Of a DNA stretch of 64,000 nt, positions 35,953 to 43,408 are shown piece by piece. Numbering within the stretch: position 1 is the stretch's first letter; the number at the start of each line of letters is the position of its first letter. The notes beneath the pieces were generated by a model. That model saw nothing but the letters and a program-made list of their open reading frames with translations. It was not told the DNA's origin and searched no databases. The translations under genes were made by a program, and so were the position numbers. The DNA lies in contig JAFAER010000055.1 in assembly GCA_023423895.1 (NCBI GenBank), positions 124,001 through 188,000 of the forward strand, read 5' to 3'. Origin of the DNA: Pseudomonadota bacterium (GTDB lineage Bacteria; Myxococcota_A; Polyangia; Polyangiales; Polyangiaceae).

Positions 35953-36028
35953 GACGGGGAGCTTACTACAGCCTCCGGCCGAGATGCCTGCAGGCGCGTT
36001 CATCCCTCCGGAGCTCGGGAGCTTCGGG

Positions 36029-37486
36029 TCAACCTCCGCCCTCGAGCGGGAGGTAGAGCTGGAAGCGGGTTCCCTTGCCGACGACGCTCTCGGCCTTCAG
36101 CCACCCGCCGTGATCCTCGACGATGCCGTGGGTGACGCTCAGCCCGAGACCGGTGCCGTCGCCGACGGCCTTCGTCGTGAAGAACGGCTCGAAGATGCGT
36201 TCGAGGTTCTCGGGCGTGATCCCGGTGCCCGTGTCGGCGACCTCGACGACCGCGCAACGTCGCACGAGCTCGGGAGCGCGGTCCGGCGCGGCGTCACGTT
36301 CGCTCACCCGGATCGTGAGGTCCCCGCCATCCGGCATCGCGTGGATGCCATTGATCACGAGGTTCGTGAGCGCTTGCTCGATCTGTGCGGCGTCGACGTT
36401 CGCTTTCACCTTCGCGTCCGACGTGACCGTCACGGTCACGCGCGACTTCTTGGCGAGCGCGCCGAGCAGGTTGGACGTCCGCTCCGCGAGATCCACGAGG
36501 TCAGCCTCCGCTCGTTTCGGACTGCGTCGCCGCGCGAAATCGAGCAGCTGGCGGACGATCTTCGTGACGCGCTCGGTTTGCCCGACGATGATCGTCGCGC
36601 TCTCGGGTGCCTCGTCTGGCGGCACCTCGCGCGTCGCGATCATCTTTGCCCGCATCGCGATCACGTTCAGCGGAGTGCCGAGCTCGTGCGCGATTCCAGA
36701 CGCGAGCGTGCCCACCGTCCGCAGCCGATCGGCGTGCCGCAGTTGCTCGAGCGCAGCGAGTCGCTTGTCGGCTTCCTGTCGAGCCCGCATGCGCGCGTCG
36801 TTGAGCGCTTCGCACATCGCGTTCTGTTCCTCGATGAGCGCCGCGACCTCGTCCGAGCCCGTCACCTCCAACTTGTGCGAGAGGTCGCCTTTCCCGATGC
36901 GACGAGCCTGCTCCGCGACACGAGCCAGCGGGCGAGAGATGATCACCGACGACAGGACCAACGCGACGGCCGCGGCGAAAGCGACGACGATGGTCGACAT
37001 GAGCAGTTGCTCGCGGACCTCCGCCCAGAAGACCTGTGACTCCCGGACGAGAGGACGTGAGAACTCCAGAGCGGCAGGTCGCAGCCCGGGTCGCAGCATG
37101 GGAACGTATGCGTAGACGTGTCGCTGACCATCGGGCGTCACACCAACCCACGTTCGCTGGTCGCCTCGGAGCAGAGAGGGAATCACGGCGACGCCACCGC
37201 GGGGAGCGAACGAGTGATTGCCGTCGACGTCGAGCCAGGTCCATCGAACGTCGATGGCTTCGTCGCGGTCCTGGACGCGAACGAGCTCCTGCGCGCGAGC
37301 TTCACCGTCCCGGTCCCAGACGGCCATGATGGGCGCGCTGAGGGTACGGCCGAGGCTCGCCAGGTCCTCGGCCACGGTCGTCTCGATCTGGTCGACCTCG
37401 CGGCTCGCGGCGACCGACGAGTAGACGACGACGCTCAGCAGGCCGCTCGCGACGAACGCAAGCGCGAATTTCGTCGCGACTTTCAT
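36029..37486 (-). CDS. NtrB-type membrane sensor histidine kinase
   Basis: A 485-residue kinase: membrane helix 5-25, a periplasmic sensor of about 135 residues, helix 161-183, HAMP 184-236, and a HisKA H-box with H267 (ASGIAHELGTPLNVI). The ATPase has N box TNLVINGIHAM, G1 VADTGTGI and G2 GDGTGLGLSV. The start, MKVATKFALAF, was chosen at 37486; the frame is open upstream but the membrane helix begins here. The partner response regulator follows on the same strand. It is divergent from the pseudo-receiver regulator at 37722 across 235 nt. Confidence 0.95.
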   Translation of the reverse strand: MKVATKFALAFVASGLLSVVVYSSVAASREVDQIETTVAEDLASLGRTLSAPIMAVWDRDGEARAQELVRVQDRDEAIDVRWTWLDVDGNHSFAPRGGVAVIPSLLRGDQRTWVGVTPDGQRHVYAYVPMLRPGLRPAALEFSRPLVRESQVFWAEVREQLLMSTIVVAFAAAVALVLSSVIISRPLARVAEQARRIGKGDLSHKLEVTGSDEVAALIEEQNAMCEALNDARMRARQEADKRLAALEQLRHADRLRTVGTLASGIAHELGTPLNVIAMRAKMIATREVPPDEAPESATIIVGQTERVTKIVRQLLDFARRRSPKRAEADLVDLAERTSNLLGALAKKSRVTVTVTSDAKVKANVDAAQIEQALTNLVINGIHAMPDGGDLTIRVSERDAAPDRAPELVRRCAVVEVADTGTGITPENLERIFEPFFTTKAVGDGTGLGLSVTHGIVEDHGGWLKAESVVGKGTRFQLYLPLEGGG

Positions 37487-37651
37487 GGGGATACCGTACC
37501 TCAGGCCGAGGCCTGCCGCCTCATTCGGCGGCGCTCGAACCCTGCGGCATTGTGCCCTTTTGCCCCAATGGGGTGCGGCAGCGCTGACTTCGGTCACAGC
37601 GCGCCGAGCAACCCGATCCGTGATCTCGCGACGTTCTGCTGCATGCACCCG

Positions 37652-37667
37652 TGGCACGTGAGGTGCT
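37652..37667 (+). promoter_or_regulatory. sigma-54 (-24/-12) promoter
   Basis: TGGCACGTGAGGTGCT fits TGGCACG-N4-TTGCW at all fixed positions but one, with exact GG-N10-GC spacing (GG 37653-37654, GC 37665-37666). The predicted start is near 37677, giving a leader of about 45 nt to GTG 37722. Upstream, between 37502 and 37573, are dyads CAGGCC-GA-GGCCTG (37502-37515), GCCGCC-N6-GGCGGC (37515-37532) and CCCC-AAT-GGGG (37563-37573), at a distance suitable for activator sites. An NtrC-type gene pair is divergent from this region. Confidence 0.78.
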
Positions 37668-37721
37668 CATGGCCGGGCACACCTCGCAAACGAGACACTG
37701 CTCGGTTGCGAAGGGGAAAGG

Positions 37722-38441
37722 GTGCGATTCATCGTGAACGTCGCAAGCGCGATTCCTACGGCACGTTTCAGTGCGCTCCTCGTGGAGGGCGACAAGCCCC
37801 TCGGACTCGAAGGCTACCTCCGCGAAGAGGGTTGCTCTGTACGTCGCGCCACGTCACGGGCGGCAGCGCTCGATGCACTGCCTGGTACGGACATCATCGT
37901 CATCGCGGCACCATCCCTTTCGGATGATGATGTGCTCGATCTCGTGGGGAAGGCGAACGGCGCCTCGGTGCTGGTCGTCGCAGGGAGCACGGATCTCGCG
38001 GTCAAGGCCGCACGACACGGCGCCGCCGTCGTCGTCGGCAATGCCATCGAGCTCGCCAGTGCTCAGATCAAGCAGCTTCTCTCGGTCGTCGATCTGAAGC
38101 GCAAGGTCGCGCGTCAGTCGATGCCGATGTCGTCGATGTCGTCGCCCACCAGCGGCGTCGTGCAGCGCCGCTCGGCACCCCTCCCGAAGGAGGCCACTCC
38201 GGACGCCCTCGAGGCGCTCGTCGAGGCCGCCGAAGGGCTCGTTCCCATGCACAAGTTCCAGCGCGTCTACGTGGACTACGCGCTCCGCCGCTTCGGCGGG
38301 AACAAGGTCCACACGGCGGCGGCGCTCGGCATCGATCGCCGCACCATCCAGCGTTGGGCCCGCGCGCGCGCCGAGCAGCGCCCGCAGACCACGCAGCCGA
38401 CGAACTCCGCCACGAACACCAACACGACGACCTCCTCGTAG
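37722..38441 (+). CDS. pseudo-receiver plus Fis-type HTH regulator
   Basis: The 239-residue protein looks like an NtrC regulator without its AAA+ domain. Residues about 17-125 have the receiver pattern (SALLVEGDKPLGLEGYL, then TDIIVIAAPSL). The phospho-acceptor aspartate is replaced by Ala (IAAP) and the KP lysine by Gly/Asn (VVVGNAIEL), so phosphorylation is not expected. Residues about 185-222 form a Fis-type helix-turn-helix: DYALRRFGGNKVHTAAALGI, then RRTIQRWA. The GTG start has a GGGGAAAGG site upstream. It would be a DNA-binding protein controlled by its sigma-54 promoter and perhaps by interaction. Confidence 0.8.
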   Translation: MRFIVNVASAIPTARFSALLVEGDKPLGLEGYLREEGCSVRRATSRAAALDALPGTDIIVIAAPSLSDDDVLDLVGKANGASVLVVAGSTDLAVKAARHGAAVVVGNAIELASAQIKQLLSVVDLKRKVARQSMPMSSMSSPTSGVVQRRSAPLPKEATPDALEALVEAAEGLVPMHKFQRVYVDYALRRFGGNKVHTAAALGIDRRTIQRWARARAEQRPQTTQPTNSATNTNTTTSS

Positions 38442-38447
38442 TCGGAT

Positions 38448-38473
38448 CGGCCGCGGTCACGGCATCGCGGCCG
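38448..38473 (+). terminator. hairpin after the pseudo-receiver regulator
   Basis: CGGCCGCG (38448-38455) and CGCGGCCG (38466-38473) form a perfect 8-bp stem with a 10-nt loop, 6 nt after the stop codon. It is followed by CCTTTCG, only a weak T-tract. A terminator is likely but not certain. Confidence 0.5.
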
Positions 38474-38625
38474 CCTTTCGCACACGACGTCGTTCCGTTC
38501 ACGGTTCGTCACTCGGACTTCCCGAGCTTCCATCGACACCCCTGGTGCAGGCTCGGATGAGAGCGCCCACGCGAGCAACCCCCCATGCTCGCGTCGGGCG
38601 TTCGAACTTTTTGTGGGTCTTCATG

Positions 38626-38740
38626 TTGGGGCTTCGCCCCAAACCCCGGGCCTTCTTCGTTGGGGCTTCGCCCCAAACCCCACCCCGCCCCGCGGGGGTG
38701 AACCCCGCGGCATCCCGCTTCGCGGGGCGGGGACCCCGCG
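38626..38740. repeat. cluster of four REP-like GC hairpins
   Basis: Lies in the 568-nt gene-free stretch 38442-39009. TTGGGGC-TTC-GCCCCAA occurs twice (38626-38642 and 38660-38676) inside a repeated 23-nt unit, followed by CCGCGGGG-N5-CCCCGCGG (38690-38710) and CCCGC-TTC-GCGGG (38714-38726). These short stems resemble palindromic repeats found between genes of GC-rich myxobacteria. The rest of the gene-free stretch shows no recognised gene; an open frame through the hairpins is rejected. Confidence 0.85.
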
Positions 38741-39009
38741 TGCTTGCCGGCGTTCAAAGGGTGTGGCCTGCGGCATTCGCTTCTCGGGGCTGGAGCCGTA
38801 CGGCGGTGCGCCTGGTCCTGGCCGTCGCAGCGGGCCTGCGATCCGGGGCGGGCGTGAACGGGCGGACTGAGCCTTCCGGGTGTGCCGCGGAGACACACTG
38901 TCACGGGTAACGGGCGCGCCGAGCTCGATGACGCGCGGAGGCCCGCGGGCAATCCGCCGCGAGAGAACGAGCGAGCGCGCCGCATCGGAGGCGCGAAGGG
39001 GCTCCGCGG

Positions 39010-39870
39010 TCAGTCCGCGAGCTGCGGCTTCGGTGACGCGGGCAGGAGCTTCGGCGGGATCGCCTGGTAGGCCCGGATGGCGAGCCGTTCGGAGAGGTCT
39101 CTCCGTCGCGCACTCGCCGGCGTCAGGTGTGTCCGTGATTTCACGGCCTGACCCACGGCGACTTCGTCCGAGGTGACCTCGGGCGCCGCGAGGTGGATGT
39201 GCCCGCCCTTCGTGCCCGTGCGGACGACGAAGAATGCGCCGTTCGCGAGCGGCTTCGTGATGTCTCCGCGGAGGAGGATCCACGTGCGGCCGCCGACGGT
39301 ACGCGTTGCCGTCGGATCGACCTCGAGATCGAAGGCATCATCGGCCTCCGGAGAGCCCTCCATGACGGAGGCCTTCACGGCGCTGCCGTCGGTGGGGATG
39401 TCGACGGGCTCGCCTTTGACGTTGCTCTTCGACGCCCAGACCTTCGCGTGAAACGGGCCTTTCCCACCGAGGAAGCTCGTGAGCAGGATGACGGCCTGGG
39501 ACTTCGCATCGGTGGCCTTGTCGGGGCGCACGAGCGCGACGGCGCCGCCGAAACCGGCAGGGGAGCGGCTGTCGAGGCTCGACGCGAGCTCGAACTGCCG
39601 TGAGCCCCCGTCATAGAAGGCGAGGAAGGCTCCGTACCCTTGCTCGCGACCGATGAGCGAGAAGCCTGGATCGGGAAGGAGGTTCACGGGCGACGTCGAG
39701 AGCGCCTTGCCATCGACGAGCTGACGGACGGGCGCACTGTCGTTGCCAGGAGGCGTGGTGTCCGCCGGCTTCGGGCCTCCCTGGTCCTTGTCCGCATCGG
39801 ATGCTCCACACCCGGTGGCAAGGAGCGCGAGGACGGCGGCGGTAGCAGCAGTGACGAGCGAGAGCTTCAT
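39010..39870 (-). CDS. secreted lipoprotein, unknown function
   Basis: The 286-residue lipoprotein has the signal MKLSLVTAATAAVLALLATGCG, then a beta-rich mature domain (LDSRSPAGFGGAVALVRPD, AVILLTSFLGG, GRTWILLRGDITKP) without a recognised family. It may be a sugar-binding or jelly-roll type fold, but this is only an impression. ATG 39870 has AAGGA about 6 nt upstream; the long upstream frame is a shadow of the protease gene. It lies 28 nt downstream of the S41-like protease on the same strand, so probably in one transcript. Confidence 0.78.
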   Translation of the reverse strand: MKLSLVTAATAAVLALLATGCGASDADKDQGGPKPADTTPPGNDSAPVRQLVDGKALSTSPVNLLPDPGFSLIGREQGYGAFLAFYDGGSRQFELASSLDSRSPAGFGGAVALVRPDKATDAKSQAVILLTSFLGGKGPFHAKVWASKSNVKGEPVDIPTDGSAVKASVMEGSPEADDAFDLEVDPTATRTVGGRTWILLRGDITKPLANGAFFVVRTGTKGGHIHLAAPEVTSDEVAVGQAVKSRTHLTPASARRRDLSERLAIRAYQAIPPKLLPASPKPQLAD

Positions 39871-39898
39871 GGCTGTTCCTTTTCTTCCGTCCCGAGGA

Positions 39899-42106
39899 TC
39901 AGGGAGTCGCGAGCCAAGCCGTGGCCGCCTGCACGATGGTGTCGACGCCGGCGAGCGCATCGGAGAGCTTCTGGACGACGACGACGTCCGGCTCGACGCC
40001 GTGTCCGCTCTCCCAGCGCACCTCCGAGACATCGTCGATCGACGGTGCGAAGCGCGCATCCTGGATCTGGATGCTCGCGCCCGACCAGCCGCTCGCCACG
40101 GACGGGAGCTGGACGACGGCGCCGAAGGCACCGCTCGTCGGATGCGGAGCGAAGATGCGGAAGCCCGTACGGCCCTTCAGGAGGCGAGGCATGAAGTCGT
40201 TCGCCGAGACATCACGCGTGTTGAGCCACGCGATCTTCGTTGCCGCTCCGGGAGGCGACGCTTGCTGTGCGAAGAAGCCGTTCGCGTTCCCGGCATAACA
40301 GCTCCAGAAGTCGGTGCCGAACGAGCCGCTTCCCACGCAGCTCGCGAGGCGTCCCAGGAGCGACGGCGGATCGGTCATGTCGTAGGTGCCTCGCCCGACC
40401 GAGAACACGCCGATGGGCTCGCTCGTCCCGCGGAGAAGATGGAACAAGTGCTCGACCGTCGTGTAGTAGCCGCCGTGGCCCATGCGCGCGTCCATGAGGA
40501 CCGCAGACGCGCCGCTCGAGAACACGGTCGTCATCGATTGCTCCCACTGGCCCTGTCCGACGAAGCCGTCGAACTGCACGCGCGTCTCGCCTCCCGCTCC
40601 TTTGGCCGTGAGGACCGGATCTTCTCCGAGCCCTCCGGGCGCCTCGACCGAGACGGAGTTGCTGAAACGCTGCGAGCAGGCGAACCGGGCGCCTCCTTGC
40701 GGTGGCGTCGGCGACGTGAGGACCTCGTAGACGATCTTTGCGATGTCGATCGTGATCGACTGGCGCGTGGCAGGGTCGCATGACGATGCGGACGCGCAGC
40801 GCTCGAGCGTGACCGTGCTCGCGCGTGATGCGATGAGCGTCGAGAGATCTCCGGCAACGCCTCCCCAGTCGGCGCGTGGGTCGTTGGGGAGCGTCGTCGC
40901 GTAGCGCGGCCACACCTCGTCGACCCAGGCTTTCGGATCTTGCCCGTCGATCGCGACGAGGACGTCTCCTCGCTGCAGCGGAGTGCCCGAGGTCGGGTTC
41001 TCGCCGGCGCGGAACACCGCGAAGCCAAGGCCGCCGCCCATCAGATCCTTCTCGACCACCCCGAAACACGCGCCCATCACGCTCGAGGTGCCTTGCTGCA
41101 CCTGCGGTGCGAAGTTGGTGAAGTTCGACGGCACGCCGAACGACGTGTGGTTGTCGCGAAGTAGGTTCACGAGGCGGTTCAGGCCGCCGAAGAACTGGCG
41201 CGACGAGGGGGCGCTCTTTGCGAGCTCACGGGCCTCCGGCGTCAGCACGAGCATCCCGTTCTTCGCCGCGTTGCGATCGCCGATGAATCGCGTCGCGAAC
41301 TGGATCCAGCGCTCGGCGATCTCCTGTCGGTGAGCGGCGGACGGGTTGGCACCCCACGTCACGGTCGACGAGACACAATGGCCGAACATGCAGTCGCCTT
41401 CGGCCCCGCAGGTGCTCTCGACGTTCGCTTGCGTACATGCCGCCGGCGCGACCGGCTTGCCGTCGACGGCCCGGACCTCGAGCGCGTCGACGAGGAACGA
41501 CGCCTTCTTGTCGGAGCTCGAGCGCGTGGGCAAGACGACGACGGCGCGGGCGGGCACTCCCCAGACGGATCCGTCGAGCGGGCCCGTCGCGTATTCGGCC
41601 CAGCCGTCGGTCGTCTCGCGACCGGTGCGGATCGCGCGGACGAGCGCCCATTGCGGGGTGCCTCCGTAGACGTTTTCGGCGTCGCGATCGTAGAGGACCT
41701 GCACGTTCGGCGGCGCACCGTCGGCTCGCGCCCAGAGGGACACCTCGAATCGTCCGTCTTTCACCTGGGCGAAGAGCGTTTCGTCCACGATGGCGAGGCC
41801 CCGACCGTCGCCGAGGCGCATCGCGTGTGCTCCTTCGATCGCGTCCGCGGCGTCGGTCAGGCGATCGCCGAGCTGTTCGGCGCTGGTGATCTTCGTCCGT
41901 TCGAGCTGCGGAAAGCCTTGGGTGTCCGCCCACGTCGTGAGCTCCAGACCGAGGAGCCCTTCGGCGGTCTCGAAATCGACGGTCCTCAGCGCTCCCGACG
42001 TGATGCGCAGCCCGTTCAATGCAGGATCGAAATCGGCGCGTGCGTGGGCGGTGAGAGGAAGTCCGAGCACCGCGAGCAGCGGGAGAGGCCAGGAGAGCCG
42101 TTTCAT
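39899..42106 (-). CDS. exported S41-like (C-terminal-processing-type) peptidase
   Basis: The 735-residue protein has a signal peptide (MKRLSWPLPLLAVLGLPLTAHA), an N-terminal beta domain of about 200 residues, a helical cap, a PDZ-like part (TPLQRGDVLVAIDGQDPKAWVDE) and an S41 C-terminal domain. The catalytic-serine region WLNTRDVSANDFMPRLLKG and the following FRIFAPHPTSGAFG fit the usual SA-x-E and G-x-TxG elements, although the expected Glu is Asp. Possible maturation protease or protease-derived binding protein. The operator-like array at 42242-42289 lies 136 nt upstream of the start. Confidence 0.75.
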   Translation of the reverse strand: MKRLSWPLPLLAVLGLPLTAHARADFDPALNGLRITSGALRTVDFETAEGLLGLELTTWADTQGFPQLERTKITSAEQLGDRLTDAADAIEGAHAMRLGDGRGLAIVDETLFAQVKDGRFEVSLWARADGAPPNVQVLYDRDAENVYGGTPQWALVRAIRTGRETTDGWAEYATGPLDGSVWGVPARAVVVLPTRSSSDKKASFLVDALEVRAVDGKPVAPAACTQANVESTCGAEGDCMFGHCVSSTVTWGANPSAAHRQEIAERWIQFATRFIGDRNAAKNGMLVLTPEARELAKSAPSSRQFFGGLNRLVNLLRDNHTSFGVPSNFTNFAPQVQQGTSSVMGACFGVVEKDLMGGGLGFAVFRAGENPTSGTPLQRGDVLVAIDGQDPKAWVDEVWPRYATTLPNDPRADWGGVAGDLSTLIASRASTVTLERCASASSCDPATRQSITIDIAKIVYEVLTSPTPPQGGARFACSQRFSNSVSVEAPGGLGEDPVLTAKGAGGETRVQFDGFVGQGQWEQSMTTVFSSGASAVLMDARMGHGGYYTTVEHLFHLLRGTSEPIGVFSVGRGTYDMTDPPSLLGRLASCVGSGSFGTDFWSCYAGNANGFFAQQASPPGAATKIAWLNTRDVSANDFMPRLLKGRTGFRIFAPHPTSGAFGAVVQLPSVASGWSGASIQIQDARFAPSIDDVSEVRWESGHGVEPDVVVVQKLSDALAGVDTIVQAATAWLATP

Positions 42107-42241
42107 GCGGCTCGGGCCCGAGCAAGCGATGTGCCGCTCGAGCTCGTCGCGTTCGGAGCCGATTTGCGCCAAAATCTCGCGCGATTCGTCGGGTGTGCCT
42201 CGACGAACGTGGCCACCGTCAGAGAACGAACATGGGCGTGC

Positions 42242-42289
42242 GTCTCGAGGTGTCTCGAGCTGTCTCGAGGTGAGGTGGACCGACCTCAC
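42242..42289. promoter_or_regulatory. operator-like array: three 10-bp repeats plus 20-bp dyad
   Basis: GTCTCGAGGT, GTCTCGAGCT and GTCTCGAGGT lie head to tail at 42242-42271, each with a CTCGAG palindrome and a 10-bp period. A perfect dyad, GTGAGGT-N6-ACCTCAC (42270-42289), joins the last one. The block is between the lipoprotein stop (42330) and the S41-like protease start (42106), both on the minus strand. The dyad could terminate the pab transcript or bind a regulator of the protease gene; there is no T-run. Confidence 0.7.
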
Positions 42290-42329
42290 TTTCGCGACGA
42301 CGGCGGCTCGAACGCGCCGCCGCTCCGCG

Positions 42330-42830
42330 TCACGAGCCTTCACATCTGCAATACGCGATGCGGCTCGTGCTCTCGCCGAGGGTGCGCTTCGCTTCGGCGC
42401 AGCGATCGTCGGTCTCCCCGGTCATCCGACAGAGCGCTTCGACGGCGCGTTTCATCGACGCCAGCGCACGGCAGGGGCCTCCGCAGACATCGGCCGACCG
42501 TTCGTGGCGTGCCGACGGAGCTGCGCCGCCTTGCGGTGACGTGGCCGGCGACTCGCGCGACGGTGTCGACGACCCGGCGGTCGCCTTCGCGTCAGCGTCG
42601 CCTTCGAGCGAAGCGCGGGCCTGAGCGATCTGCTGCTGGGCTTCCTCGATCGTGCGCGGCTCGGCGAGGCCCTCGTCTTCGGCGAACTTGTCGCGTTGCT
42701 CGTAGGCGGGCGCTTTCGCAGGCGCCGCGCCGCCGCACGCCGCTGCGTCGAGCGCGAATGCAGCGAAGAGCAGCGCCAGAGCGGCCCGAGGTGCCCGCGT
42801 CGGTCGAGCGTGCGCTGGATGGTCGATCAT
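42330..42830 (-). CDS. small secreted lipoprotein with Cys-rich C-terminus
   Basis: A 166-residue protein with a signal ending AAACGG (lipobox-like C). The mature part has a charged helical segment (EEAQQQIAQARASLEG), a Pro/Ser linker, and a C-terminal block with cysteines in CGGPCRAL, LCRMTGETDDRCAE and YCRCEG, likely two or three disulfides. This is a recurring but uncharacterised Polyangiales type. Its start overlaps the pabA stop by 4 nt (ATGA), so it is translated as the last gene of the pab operon, which is odd for an exported protein. Confidence 0.78.
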   Translation of the reverse strand: MIDHPAHARPTRAPRAALALLFAAFALDAAACGGAAPAKAPAYEQRDKFAEDEGLAEPRTIEEAQQQIAQARASLEGDADAKATAGSSTPSRESPATSPQGGAAPSARHERSADVCGGPCRALASMKRAVEALCRMTGETDDRCAEAKRTLGESTSRIAYCRCEGS

Positions 42831-43408
42831 GCGAAGTCTCCGCGGAGGAAGGTTCGGCAGAGCGCTGGTCCCCAGGCCGTGCCGATCGACTCCGGGTGAA
42901 ACTGTACTCCGAAGATCGGCCTCCGCCGGTGACGAACGCCCATGATGGTCCCGTCCTTACACCAGGCGGTGATCGCGAGCGTGTCGGGGATCGTCGAAGG
43001 ATCTGCGGTGAGCGAGTGATAGCGCATCGCCTCGAACGGGCGGGGGAGGTCCCGGAGGATCCCGTCGCCCTCGTGTTCGACGAGGCTCGTCTTGCCGTGC
43101 ATCAATCGCGGAGCCTGGACGACGCGACCGCCCGCAGCACACACGATCGCTTGATGGCCGAGGCAGACTCCGAGGATCGGCACTCCCAGATCCTCCCGGA
43201 GGATGGGCTTGCAGACGCCGATGCGCGCGGCGTCTGCGGGGTGGCCGGGGCCGGGCGACAGCACGATGCGGGCAGGGGCGATCCGTCGGACGTCGTCGAG
43301 CGTGACCTCGTCGTTGCGGACGACGCGCGGCTCGGCCCCCAGCATGCCGAACAGCTGGAAGAGGTTCCAGGTGAACGAGTCGTAGTTGTCGACGATGAGC
43401 GTCGTCAT
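42827..43408 (-). CDS. pabA: aminodeoxychorismate synthase glutaminase subunit
   Basis: The 193-residue class I glutamine amidotransferase gives ammonia to PabB. It shows the nucleophile in GVPILGVCLGHQAI, the DNYDSFTWNLFQ start, the SPGPGHP oxyanion loop, and H/E in FGVQFHPESIGT. TrpG and PabA are not separable by these motifs, but the pabC and pabB neighbours favour the folate role; it may serve both pathways if trp genes lack their own. ATG 43408 overlaps the pabB stop by 4 nt. Confidence 0.92.
   Translation of the reverse strand: MTTLIVDNYDSFTWNLFQLFGMLGAEPRVVRNDEVTLDDVRRIAPARIVLSPGPGHPADAARIGVCKPILREDLGVPILGVCLGHQAIVCAAGGRVVQAPRLMHGKTSLVEHEGDGILRDLPRPFEAMRYHSLTADPSTIPDTLAITAWCKDGTIMGVRHRRRPIFGVQFHPESIGTAWGPALCRTFLRGDFA

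Noticed and set aside
38545..38910. 121-codon open frame in the gene-free stretch 38442-39009
   Set aside because: It translates the hairpin repeats (VGASPQTPPRPAGVNPAA and similar), a pattern typical of repeats read as protein.
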